From DATFDN01 sp963818725 (GTDB lineage: Bacteria > Pseudomonadota > Alphaproteobacteria > Acetobacterales > Acetobacteraceae), in the NCBI GenBank assembly GCA_963818725.1, contig CAWFTU010000001.1, positions 1,054,001 through 1,118,000 of the forward strand: DNA of 64,000 nucleotides, given 5' to 3'. Shown one piece after another: positions 20,300-28,587 of the stretch (position 1 is its first letter; each line of letters starts with the position of its first letter). The notes beneath the pieces were generated by a model that saw only the letters and a program-made list of their open reading frames with translations, searched no databases and was not told the origin of the DNA. A program made the translations under genes and the position numbers.

Positions 20300-21061
20300 T
20301 TATTGCGCCGCTGCTCTCACCGGCCGATGCGCGCGAAGGAACGCCCGTACCTGCTCGATGGTTCTCGCCTTCAGCTCAGGCGGGTCTCGCCATGGATACA
20401 CGGTCGACCGCGCCCTCGGCGCCAACGCCACGACGTCCGCCGATGTCTGATACGGATGCGCCGGCGTGTCGTCCGGCATCACCAATATCGGCGCCTGGCA
20501 GGACCGCACGAACTCCCGCGACACGCTGTAAACGAAATCGGGCCGCGCACGGTAGAGGGTGTGCAGATACCCCTCGATCGTCGCCATCGTCACGTCGGGC
20601 CGCCGGGCCAAAAACTCCGGCGCCCAGGTATCCCGGCCCGAGTTGTACATCACGTCAGGGTTCTTTGGCCGATGCCCGACCGTCTGGCACAACACGCCGG
20701 CCATCACGCGATCCGGGGCATGCTCCATCAGCTTCAGGGCAAAGCAGCCCCCGATGCAGTAGCCCATGAACAGGAACTGCCGGATGCCGAGATGGTCCAT
20801 CAGCCCGAGCTGATCGTCGGCGAACGCGCCCCAAGGATCATCGACCGCGATCGGCACGGTGGACTCACCACCATTCGCGTTGCGCTGATCCATTGTGACG
20901 CAGCGAAAGTCGTCCTTGAACACCGCCATGGCATTGAACACGGCGGTGGGCCAGTTGCTGACGCGGGAATTCAAACCGCCGCCGGGCGTCACCAGCAGTG
21001 GAAAGCCGCTGCCGATCTCCTCATAGCGAATGCGAATGTCGCCCTTTTCGTAGAACGGCAT
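20300..21061 (-). CDS. alpha/beta hydrolase with a Cys nucleophile elbow
   Basis: A 253-residue single-domain alpha/beta hydrolase. The oxyanion-loop motif LLVTPGGG is near residue 23, DQRNANGGES follows strand 4, and the nucleophile elbow reads GYCIGG with Cys at about residue 102, where most family members have Ser. An acidic residue follows in VMPDDTPAHP. The usual C-terminal catalytic His is not obvious; WRDPPELKAR occupies its expected place. Dienelactone-hydrolase-like enzymes also use Cys, so it may be a Cys hydrolase or a catalytically altered paralogue. It ends a probable minus-strand pair with yghU (6-base gap). Confidence 0.85.
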   Translation of the reverse strand: MPFYEKGDIRIRYEEIGSGFPLLVTPGGGLNSRVSNWPTAVFNAMAVFKDDFRCVTMDQRNANGGESTVPIAVDDPWGAFADDQLGLMDHLGIRQFLFMGYCIGGCFALKLMEHAPDRVMAGVLCQTVGHRPKNPDVMYNSGRDTWAPEFLARRPDVTMATIEGYLHTLYRARPDFVYSVSREFVRSCQAPILVMPDDTPAHPYQTSADVVALAPRARSTVYPWRDPPELKARTIEQVRAFLRAHRPVRAAAQ

Positions 21062-21067
21062 GGTGGC

Positions 21068-21943
21068 TCAACTCCCAACCGCCAGCTTGTCCTGCGTCTT
21101 CGTCTCGAAATCGCTGGCGTCATGCCGCTCGTGCAACTGGCTCGATGGGTCGCCGCTGACGCGGTTGACCATTCGCCCGCGCTGCGCTGCGGGCCGTGCG
21201 TGGATCGCATCTGCCCACCGGTTGACATTCTTGTATTCCTGCGCGGCCAGGAACTCGGCGGCGCCGTAGAGCCAGCCCTTCACCAGCCCGCCATACCAGG
21301 GCCACACCGCCATGTCGGCGATGGTGAAGTCGCTGCCCGCCAGATACGCATTGTCCGCCAGCCGCTTGTCAAGCACGTCGAGCTGCCGCTTCACCTCCAT
21401 CGCAAACCGGTCGATGGCGTATTCGATCTTGGTCGGCGCATAGGCGTAGAAGTGGCCGAACCCGCCGCCCAGGTAAGGCGCGCTGCCCATCTGCCAAAAC
21501 AGCCACGACAGGCACTCGGCGCGCACGCTGGGCTCGGTCGGCAGGAACGCCCCGAACTTCTCGGCGAGATGCAGCAGGATCGCGCCGGACTCGAACACCC
21601 GGAGCGGCTTCGGACCGCTGCGGTCCAGCAGGGCCGGGATCTTGGAGTTGGGGTTCACCGCGACGAAGCCGCTGCCGAACTGATCACCCTCGCCGATCCT
21701 GATCAGCCAGGCGTCATACTCCGCGCCGGCATGGCCGAGCGCCAGCAGCTCCTCCAGCATCACCGTGACCTTCACGCCGTTCGGCGTGCCCAGCGAATAG
21801 AGCTGGAGCGGATGGCGGCCGACCGGCAGTTCCCTCTCGTGCGTTGGCCCCGAGATCGGCCGGTTGATGTTCGCGAACTGGCCGCCGCTTGGCTTGTTCC
21901 ACGTCCAAACCTGCGGCGGCGTGTACTCGGATGAGTCGGACAT
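21068..21943 (-). CDS. yghU: YghU-like glutathione-dependent disulfide-bond oxidoreductase (GST superfamily)
   Basis: A 291-residue protein starting MSDSSEYTPPQVWTWNKPSGG, the long N-terminal extension typical of YghU. Next comes HPLQLYSLGTPNGVKVTVMLEEL (thioredoxin-fold start with the Thr/Asn glutathione-binding loop), NPNSKIPALLD and VFESGAILLHLAEKFG. The C-terminal helical domain has YAIDRFAMEVKRQLDVLDKRL and YLAGSDFTIADMAVWPW. Relatives bind two glutathiones and reduce small disulfides in the cytoplasm. GGAG precedes the ATG. The last coding bases of the upstream lipoprotein-like frame overlap this gene by 172 bases on the same strand. Confidence 0.93.
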   Translation of the reverse strand: MSDSSEYTPPQVWTWNKPSGGQFANINRPISGPTHERELPVGRHPLQLYSLGTPNGVKVTVMLEELLALGHAGAEYDAWLIRIGEGDQFGSGFVAVNPNSKIPALLDRSGPKPLRVFESGAILLHLAEKFGAFLPTEPSVRAECLSWLFWQMGSAPYLGGGFGHFYAYAPTKIEYAIDRFAMEVKRQLDVLDKRLADNAYLAGSDFTIADMAVWPWYGGLVKGWLYGAAEFLAAQEYKNVNRWADAIHARPAAQRGRMVNRVSGDPSSQLHERHDASDFETKTQDKLAVGS

Positions 21944-22959
21944 CTTTGAGGCTCCAGGTATCTGTCAGGCAGCGTGGCCTGGCCGCCCACGCGGCGCAAG
22001 CCGCGACAGCCCGCAACGGCACCGTCGGGTTGGCGGCTTGCCGGAGTGGAAGGGATCGCGGTGACGATCGCCGGCACGGCCGATCCTTCGAATCCCGAGC
22101 CACCGTGGCACCCCCGCGCGCCGCAAGCGTCTCCGCGATCAGCCGCCGCTGCGCTCGGGGGGTGAGCCAGCGCACAGCGGTGATCTTGCAGGTCCTCACC
22201 ACTGCCCTTGTCGCGGGTGGCAGGGATGGCTCGGCCGGCGAGCAGGATAAATCCCGGACGTCCGTCGGGGCCGGTCTCGCCAGTGACGACCAGGGTTTCC
22301 TTCCCCATGGCGGCGCGCGCTCGCGGGAGCTCGGCCAGCAGTCGAAACGGATTGACCCCGGCGAGGTCGGATCCAGCAATCCGTCTGGCGAGGTAGCGCT
22401 CGCCGGCCAACGGCACCGGGAATGGCGCCCAGTATAGGCCGATCGCGGCCGCGTGGGCATGGAGCGCGGCCCTCACGGCGGGCTTGATGCAATCGATGTG
22501 AATGTGCAACTGGTCTTGTGTGCGGCCATCGATCGAGTTGATGGCCAAGCTGACCTCATCCCGCCCAAGGACCCGGCCGACCCGTTGCTCGACATACCGG
22601 CGGGCACGCCACGCCTGGGCCCAATAGTCAGGCGCGGTCGGCGAACGGATGGCGGGGTCCTCGATCCCGGTCACGCGAGCCGTGGGGACCAGCACGAAAT
22701 GTGTGGGATCGCTGGGGTCCTTGAGGATCACATAGCCGCCGGCGAGGTCGACCTGGGTACAAGGGCTGGGGCTTCCGAACCGCCGCTGATCCGGCACGCA
22801 GGCGTCATGCACGACGAACCAGAGGGCATCGGGATCACGCGCGACCCCCCGCGCCAACAACGCGCACCCGGTCAGCAAGACGCTCCCCGCCGCGACGGCG
22901 CACATCGCGACACGGCTCGACGCCGGCTTGGTCCTCAGCCTCAGGCGCATGGCAAACAT
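21772..22959 (-). CDS. CDP-diacylglycerol pyrophosphatase-like lipoprotein (Cdh family)
   Basis: The N-terminus MRLRLRTKPASSRVAMCAVAAGSVLLTGCALL is a lipoprotein signal with lipobox LTGC. The mature part has the Cdh-family pattern: DALWFVVHDACVP, GYVILKDPSDPTHFVLVPTARVTGIEDP, SLAINSIDGRTQDQLHIHIDC (HIT-like His motif) and GSGEDLQDHRCAL. The enzyme would cleave CDP-diacylglycerol to CMP and phosphatidate in the envelope. Family similarity ends at about residue 265. The remaining 130 residues are low-complexity and overlap yghU in another frame, so a stop has probably been lost by frameshift. Start at ATG 22959 or 22950. Confidence 0.8.
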   Translation of the reverse strand: MFAMRLRLRTKPASSRVAMCAVAAGSVLLTGCALLARGVARDPDALWFVVHDACVPDQRRFGSPSPCTQVDLAGGYVILKDPSDPTHFVLVPTARVTGIEDPAIRSPTAPDYWAQAWRARRYVEQRVGRVLGRDEVSLAINSIDGRTQDQLHIHIDCIKPAVRAALHAHAAAIGLYWAPFPVPLAGERYLARRIAGSDLAGVNPFRLLAELPRARAAMGKETLVVTGETGPDGRPGFILLAGRAIPATRDKGSGEDLQDHRCALAHPPSAAAADRGDACGARGCHGGSGFEGSAVPAIVTAIPSTPASRQPDGAVAGCRGLRRVGGQATLPDRYLEPQRCPTHPSTRRRRFGRGTSQAAASSRTSTGRSRGQRTRGNCRSAAIRSSSIRWARRTA

Positions 22960-23476
22960 GAATGTTGGGAGGAGTGGGCGGGTTCCCGGGGCTCACGACC
23001 GGCAGCTCTAGAGAGCACGCAACGCATGGCCTCGCCAACCTACCGTCACCTGTTATGGTCGTGTCCCTAATAGCGCTCTGCCAGCGCGACGCATTTGCGG
23101 GAGATGGGCGGTCGCACGCGGCGCCTTGCCGCTGCCCAGCCGGCGGCTGGCCGGATGCGGTGCGGTTGCACCGGCGGGAACGCTCCCTGATCCTGGCCGC
23201 CGCCACGGCGGACGGGGCAGTGCTGGCCGTGCAGCGCGTCCGTCCGCCTCCATCAAAAGCTGCACGGCGGCCTCGGCCACCACGCCCGCGGACACTACCA
23301 GGGGCGCACCAACCTAGGCCCTTGGTTCTGGATTGAGCGGAAAACGGTGTGCTTCGTCATGGCGAAACGATCAAAGGAGTGCTAAAGGCCTCCTCAAACA
23401 CTTACGCGGGCCACCGTCAGCCAGAAAAGTGGATCCTGCGTGGAGAATCGATCACCGTTCGGGTTGAGCTGAGCTG
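22960..23476. other. non-coding region upstream of the clock operon
   Basis: About 500 bases without a supported gene; both strands give only short Pro/Arg-rich frames. Any promoter for the kai operon should lie in its right half, where composition becomes less GC-rich (about 23340-23470). I see no unambiguous -35/-10 pair. Confidence 0.4.
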
Positions 23477-23638
23477 ATGACCAAGACAGACCGGTGCGCC
23501 CGCGAGGAATACCTCGCCCTGACCAGCTTTATCGAGACGGCTCTGCGGCAAGAGATCCCGGAGCCAGCGCAACGACCTTCCGTCCCGCTCAGTTCGAGCC
23601 TCGAAGCCATTAAGGACCAGCCGACCCATGCCGCTTGA
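23477..23638 (+). CDS. small ORF preceding and overlapping kaiC (53 aa)
   Basis: MTKTDRCAREEYLALTSFIETALRQE...IKDQPTHAA is 53 residues and overlaps the kaiC ATG by 11 bases, suggesting translational coupling. The Thr/Glu-rich helix (EEYLALTSFIETALRQEIPEP) looks like a small regulatory or adaptor helix. I do not recognise a family. Its coding character and tight overlap support reality, but no homology can be checked here. Confidence 0.5.
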   Translation: MTKTDRCAREEYLALTSFIETALRQEIPEPAQRPSVPLSSSLEAIKDQPTHAA

Positions 23639-25388
23639 GGCGACCACCCCGACCATGCTGCCAAAAGCGCCGACCGGCATTCCCGGCTTCGACGACGTCA
23701 CCGAAGGCGGCCTGCCGACCGGCCGTCCCTCGCTGGTCTGCGGCGCGGCTGGCTGCGGCAAGACCCTGTTCGCCGTGACTTTCCTGGTGAACGGGGCAAC
23801 CCAACTCGGCGAGCCCGGCGTATTCATGAGCTTCGAGGAGCGCGCGGAGGACTTAGCGGCCAACGTTGCCTCCCTCGGCTACGACCTCGACGGCCTGGTG
23901 GCCGAGGGTAAGCTCGTGATCGATCACGTCCGGGTCGAGCGCAGCGAGATCGAGGAAACCGGCGAATACGATCTCGAGGGCCTGTTCGTGCGACTCGGCT
24001 TCGCCGTGGACTCGATCGGCGCCAAGCGGGTGGTGCTCGACACTGTTGAGACGCTGTTCTCTGGCTTCACCAATCTCTCCGTGCTGCGCGCGGAGCTGCG
24101 CCGATTATTCGGCTGGATCAAGGATCGCGGCCTGACCGCCATCATCACCGGCGAGCGCGGCGATGGGCAGCTCACGCGGCACGGATTGGAAGAACACATC
24201 TCCGACTGCGTGATCCTGCTCGACAACCGCGTCGAGGACCAGATCACTACGCGCCGGCTGCGGGTGGTGAAATACCGTGGGTCCGCGCACGGCACGAACG
24301 AATACCCCTTCCTGATCGACGGCCAGGGCATCACCGTGCTGCCGGTGACCTCGTCCAGGCTCGCTCGCGCGGCTTCGACCGAGATCATCTCCGCCGGAAT
24401 CTCAGGCCTTGACGCCATGCTCCGGCAGGGTGGCTTCTATCGCGGCTCGAGCATTTTGGTGTCCGGCGTGGCCGGTACCGGCAAGACGACCATCGGCGCT
24501 CACTTCATCGACGCCGCGTGCAAACGCGGCGAACGTTGCATATTCTTCGCCTTCGAGGAGAGTGCTGAAGAGATCTGCCGCAACGCGCTCTCGGTCGGGG
24601 TTGACCTGCGAAAATGGGCGAATAGCGGCCGACTGCGGTTCGGGGCGGCCCGCCCCAGTCTCTACGGGCTGGAGATGCACCTGGCGCGCATGTTCCGCGA
24701 CCTGAACGAATTCGAGCCCGATGTGGTGGTGCTCGACCCGATCTCCGCGTTCCGTGGACCAACCACCGAGGTGCATGCGACCCTGCTGCGCATGGTGGAC
24801 CTGCTCAAGAGCTGGGATATCACGTCGCTGTTCACCAGCCTTCGAACCGACAGAATCCTGCTGGAGGGCACCGACTGGGGCCTCTCCTCGCTCATGGATG
24901 CCTGGATCACGCTCACGGACGTCGAGGCGAACGGCGAGCGCAACCGGGTGCTCTATGTCATCAAGTCGCGCGCCATGAGCCACTCGAACCAGATGCGCGA
25001 ATACCGGATGACCGATGTCGGCGTCGAGCTGATCGATCCCTATATCGGTCCTGACGGCGTCCTGACCGGCACCGCCCGCCTCACCCAGGAAGCCCGCGAG
25101 CAGGCCGCCGCCACCCGCCGCCAGCAGGAAGTCGAACGACAGAGACGCGACCTTGCTCGCCGCCGCGCCGCGCTTGAGCGTCAGATCGCGGACTTGCGGG
25201 CCGCCCTCGAAGTCGAGGAAGACGAGGCGCGCACCCTCTTTGCCGAAGAGGACGCGCGTGAGGCCAAGCTGGCGAGGGATCGGGCCGACCTGGCCGCTAG
25301 CCGCAATACGGTTCACTTTAGTTGTTTGTGCCGCAGGGAGAACCAAGGCGAATGCTGCATTTTCAATTGGTTGGTATTCGGCCGATAG
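23628..25388 (+). CDS. kaiC: KaiC-like double-domain RecA-type clock ATPase
   Basis: There are two tandem RecA-like domains. CI has Walker A GAAGCGKT at residues 39-46 and MSFEERAEDLAANVASLGYDL; CII has Walker A GVAGTGKT (about 279-286), FAFEESAEEICRNA and VVVLDPISAF. The phosphorylation-site loop reads GLSSLMDAWITL, an SS pair as in other proteobacterial KaiC. Residues 500-560 form a charged coiled coil. KaiC is an ATPase/autokinase whose state is read by KaiB and a kinase. The native frame should end ...LAASRRAAE at 25453. A MITE at 25304 replaces the last four residues by 27 foreign residues, so the core is intact and the protein may still work. Confidence 0.95.
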   Translation: MPLEATTPTMLPKAPTGIPGFDDVTEGGLPTGRPSLVCGAAGCGKTLFAVTFLVNGATQLGEPGVFMSFEERAEDLAANVASLGYDLDGLVAEGKLVIDHVRVERSEIEETGEYDLEGLFVRLGFAVDSIGAKRVVLDTVETLFSGFTNLSVLRAELRRLFGWIKDRGLTAIITGERGDGQLTRHGLEEHISDCVILLDNRVEDQITTRRLRVVKYRGSAHGTNEYPFLIDGQGITVLPVTSSRLARAASTEIISAGISGLDAMLRQGGFYRGSSILVSGVAGTGKTTIGAHFIDAACKRGERCIFFAFEESAEEICRNALSVGVDLRKWANSGRLRFGAARPSLYGLEMHLARMFRDLNEFEPDVVVLDPISAFRGPTTEVHATLLRMVDLLKSWDITSLFTSLRTDRILLEGTDWGLSSLMDAWITLTDVEANGERNRVLYVIKSRAMSHSNQMREYRMTDVGVELIDPYIGPDGVLTGTARLTQEAREQAAATRRQQEVERQRRDLARRRAALERQIADLRAALEVEEDEARTLFAEEDAREAKLARDRADLAASRNTVHFSCLCRRENQGECCIFNWLVFGR

Positions 25389-25427
25389 CTTAAGTGAACA
25401 GGATTTTGCCTTAAGTGAACCGTATTG
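25304..25427 (+). mobile_element. 124-bp MITE, copy 1 (in the kaiC 3' end)
   Basis: It begins CAATACGGTTCACTT and ends with the complement AAGTGAACCGTATTG. A subterminal second AAGTGAAC lies on the right. A perfect 10-bp duplication CCGCTAGCCG flanks it (25294-25303, 25428-25437). It is identical to copy 2 and almost identical to copy 3, and has no coding capacity of its own. Confidence 0.95.
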
Positions 25428-25624
25428 CCGCTAGCCGGCGAGCCGCGGAATGACTTCAACAACTCGTTGCCCTTTTGCGTTGCAGCCCCTTCCCCGGGTT
25501 CGGGCCGTGAAGCGGACCAAACCCGCAAGGGACGGGGGAGTTTCCAAGCGCGGCCCGATAGCCCCCCTGCCCGTGCTGAAGGGGTCGAAGCCACGAAAGT
25601 GGGTCAGTGCGAGAGGCGGGTGGT

Positions 25625-25966
25625 ATGAGTTGCGAGGACCAGCGGTCGGCGGAGCAAACGTCGGACGCCGACGCCGATCCCGGTCATTACCACCTGCGCC
25701 TTTACGTTGCCGGCCAGACGACCAAGTCGCTCGCCGCCATGGCCAATCTCAAGCGCGTCTGCGAGCAGCATCTGGCCGGACGGTACGAGATCGAGGTGAT
25801 TGACCTCCTGCAAAATCCAAAGCTGGCGGCGGGCGACCAGATCCTTGCAATCCCCACTCTGGTCCGCCGCCTGCCGGCGCCGCTGAAACGGATCATCGGC
25901 GACCTGTCGAACACCGAGAGGGTCCTGGTCGGCCTCGACATACGCCCAAAGGCCGCTTCTACCTGA
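25625..25966 (+). CDS. kaiB: KaiB-like protein 1
   Basis: A 113-residue thioredoxin-fold KaiB: HLRLYVAGQTTKSLAAMANLKRVCEQHLAGRYEIEVIDLLQNPKLAAGDQILAIPTLVRRLPAPLKRIIGDLS. The KaiB hallmarks are present, with the cis-Pro loop at AIPTLVR and the conserved RRIIGDLS-type segment. KaiB binds phosphorylated KaiC and turns its phase. The start at ATG 25625 (MSCEDQR) is preferred over GTG 25607 because GAGGCGGG lies upstream of it. It lies 172 bases after the native kaiC stop, inside the same operon. Confidence 0.93.
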   Translation: MSCEDQRSAEQTSDADADPGHYHLRLYVAGQTTKSLAAMANLKRVCEQHLAGRYEIEVIDLLQNPKLAAGDQILAIPTLVRRLPAPLKRIIGDLSNTERVLVGLDIRPKAAST

Positions 25967-25985
25967 GCGATGAGGAGAGGCCTCG

Positions 25986-26321
25986 GTGCATCGAACCTCA
26001 TACCGGTTGCGGCTGTTCGTGGCGGGAAACACGCTGCGGTCACAGCGGGCGATCGCGAACCGGCGCCGCCTCTGCGATGAGCAACTCGCGGGACAGGTGG
26101 ACCTCGAAGTCATCGACATCTATCAGCAGCCCGAGCTTGCCGGGCACGACCAGGTCATCGCGGCGCCGACCCTGGTGAGGCTCTTGCCACTGCCGATCCG
26201 ACGCATCATCGGCGACCTCTCCGAAATGGACCGGGTGCTGCGTGGTCTCGATCTGATTCCGCTGCCGTCCTCGGACAGCCATGAGTTCCTGAACGGATAT
26301 CGCCCGGCGACGCGGCGCTGA
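25986..26321 (+). CDS. kaiB: KaiB-like protein 2
   Basis: A second, divergent KaiB directly after the first (19-base gap) with a GTG start at 25986 and GGAGAGG upstream. The product is MHRTSYRLRLFVAGNTLRSQRAIANRRRLCDEQL, VDLEVIDIYQQPELAGHDQVIAAPTLVRLLPLPIRRIIGDLS plus a short unique tail. Tandem kaiB genes occur in some alphaproteobacterial kai operons; the two proteins may act at different phases or on different partners. The 3' end overlaps the probable start of the kinase gene. Confidence 0.92.
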   Translation: MHRTSYRLRLFVAGNTLRSQRAIANRRRLCDEQLAGQVDLEVIDIYQQPELAGHDQVIAAPTLVRLLPLPIRRIIGDLSEMDRVLRGLDLIPLPSSDSHEFLNGYRPATRR

Positions 26322-28161
26322 TCGAGCGCATCCGGGATCTGGAAGCGCGGCTCCAAGAGAGCGAGGACACGCTCGACGCCATCCGGCAGGGCACCATCGA
26401 CGCGGTGGTGGTCAGCCACCAAGCGGAGGAACACCGGGTCTACACCCTGGAAAGCGCCGATCGTCCGTATCGGGTCTTGATCGAGCAGATTCAGGAAGGG
26501 GCCGTCACGCTTGGTGAGGATGGTACCGATGCTGTACTGCAACCGTCGCCTCGCCAGCATGCTCGGCGTCCCGCAGGAGCGCGTGATCGGGCAGAAGCTG
26601 CAGCCCTTTATGCTGGCGGAAGATGTGGCGGAATTTGTCGGGCTGCTCGACAAGGCGAAGCGTGTCGGCGCGAGAAGCGAACTCACACTATGCAACGAGT
26701 CCGGCAAGCGGGTCCCCGTCTATCTCTCCCTGAGCCTCCTCCAGCGCGACGATGGTGCGACGCTGTTATGCGGAGTGCTCACCGATCTGACTGAGCAGAA
26801 GCTTCACTTGCGGGAGTTGGCCGAGGCCAACGCCCGTCTCTCGGGGAGATCGCCGAGCGCGAGCGGGTCGAGGACGCTCTGCGCCAGGCGCAGAAGATGG
26901 AGGCGGTCGGCCAGCTCACGGGCGGCTTAGCACCAATACGGTTCACTTTAGTTGTTTGTGCCGCAGGGAGAACCAAGGCGAATGCTGCATTTTCAATTGG
27001 TTGGTATTCGGCCGATAGCTTAAGTGAACAGGATTTTGCCTTAAGTGAACCGTATTGGGCTTAGCACGTGACTTCAACAACCTGCTGACCGGCATTTCCG
27101 GCAGTCTGGAGCTGTTGCAGGCCCGGGTGGCCCAGGGTCGGCTGGAGGAGGTGAACCGCTATCTCACCGCCGCCCAAGGGGCCGCGAGCCGAGCAGCGGC
27201 GCTGACGCACAGATTGCTGGCCTTTTCTCGCCGGCAGACGCTCGACCCGGTTCCCACCAACGCGAACCGCCTGATCGCCGGCATGGAGGAGCTGATCCGG
27301 CGCACTGTCGGACCGGCCATCGCCTTCGAGACGGTACTCGCCGTCGGCCTGTGGCCAACCCTCTGCGACCCCAATCAGCTCGAGAACGCCGTGTTGAACC
27401 TGTCGATCAACTCCCGCGACGCCATGCCCGATGGCGGGCGGTTGACGATCGAGACGGCCAATATGTGGCTGGACGAGCGGGCGGCGCGCGAGCGTGATAT
27501 GAGGCCCGGCCAGTACGTGGCGATCTGCGTCACCGACACAGGCACCGGCATGCCGCCGGACGTAGTCGCCCGCGCTTTTGATCCGTTTTTCACCACCAAG
27601 CCGATCGGCATGGGAACCGGCCTCGGCCTGTCGATGATCTATGGCTTCGCGCGGCAATCCGGCGGCCAGGCACGCATCTACAGCGAGCCCGGCCAGGGCG
27701 CGACGGTGCGCCTGTACCTGCCCCGGCACATGGCCGACGAAGCGAACGGGCTTGTGGCCGAGGCAACGGCCGCGCCGGGCCGAGCCGAGGCCAACGAGAC
27801 AGTGCTGGTGGTGGACGACGAACCGGCGGTCCGGATGCTGGTGTCCGACGTGCTGGAAGAACTCGGCTACGCTGCGATCGAAGCTCCGGATGGGCGATCT
27901 GGACTGCAAATCATCCAGTCAAGCACCAGGATAGACCTGCTCATCACTGACGTGGGGCTGCCGGGCGGCATGAACGGCCGACAGGTGGCGGATGCGGCCC
28001 GCGAGCAGCGCCCGGGGTTCAAGGTGCTGTTCATCACCGGCTACGCCGACAATGCGGTGGTCGGCAACGGTTACCTGGAGCGCGGCATGCATGTCATGAC
28101 CAAGCCGTTCACCATGGCCGCCCTCGCCGCGAAGATCAGGCGCATGCTGGCAGAGAGCTGA
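26281..28161 (+). pseudogene. PAS-histidine kinase-receiver hybrid of the kai operon, inactivated
   Basis: Order of parts: coiled-coil lead ALIERIRDLEARLQESEDTLDAIRQG; PAS domain (YRVLIEQIQEGAVTLGEDG... VLYCNRRLASMLG); dimerisation helix DALRQAQKMEAVGQLTGGLA; HATPase with NAVLNLSINSRDAMP, VTDTGTGMPP and GTGLGLSMIYGF; and a receiver domain (VLVVDDEPAVRML, LLITDVGLPGG, KPF). The start ATG 26281 is followed by a stop after three codons (frameshift), with further shifts near 26520 and 26848. A MITE sits inside the H-box. After its removal the box reads LARDFNNLL, with Arg where the phospho-accepting His belongs. It would have been the clock output kinase; it is thoroughly dead. Confidence 0.9.
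26934..27057 (+). mobile_element. 124-bp MITE, copy 2 (in the kinase H-box)
   Basis: Identical to the copy in kaiC and in the same orientation, flanked by the perfect 10-bp duplication GGCTTAGCAC (26924-26933, 27058-27067). It interrupts the kinase between the dimerisation helix and the DFNNLL segment. Confidence 0.95.
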
Positions 28162-28310
28162 TTGGAATGAGGCTGCCGCGCTTTGGTCCGGATTCATCCA
28201 ATCCGGCCGTAGGCACGCTCCGCCGCTTTTAGGGCCGCATCACGCATTACGGGGACTCCGCCACGAAGCCCTGGGGACGGGGACCGTGGCATGCGCTCGG
28301 GCGGCGTGGA

Positions 28311-28528
28311 CGACGTCCTGATCGAGAACGCGCAAGGCTTCTTTGGCCGCTCGGCGGAGCGCGCGTGAGATGCGGGACGGCGCCGGAGTCCGTATCAGGC
28401 GCGACGGCACCGCGCTGGCGGTGCTGGCGGTGGCCTATCTCGCCGCCGCCGCGCTGGTGCGCAACAGCTACTACCAGCTCATGCTCACCCTGGTCCCAAT
28501 TTGGGCGGTGATGGGAATCCTCGATTGA
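28311..28528 (+). pseudogene. collapsed relic of a livH-livM copy
   Basis: The first 24 bases match the start of livH (VDDVLIEN). They are joined directly to the last about 40 bases of livH (AQGFFGRSAERA, stop 28366-28368) and then to a 52-codon livM start (28370: MRDGAGVRIRRDGTALAVLAV ... LVPIWAVMG), which ends at 28528. The intact versions lie at 31520-32464 and 32466 onward. Nearly all of livH is deleted and livM is cut at 28514. Small differences such as VRIRRD against LRIKHD show this is an older duplicate, not an assembly echo. Confidence 0.85.
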
Positions 28529-28587
28529 ACGTTTCATCACAAGCTCTTTGCTACCACCTTGTACGTATCCGGACTACGCTGCGTGCC

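Noticed and set aside
20303..21934. A 543-codon plus-strand ORF opposite the hydrolase and yghU
   Set aside because: Shadow of two well-supported minus-strand genes.
22962..23336. A 124-codon ORF upstream of kaiC
   Set aside because: Pro/Arg-rich with no motif or ribosome-binding site; judged non-coding.
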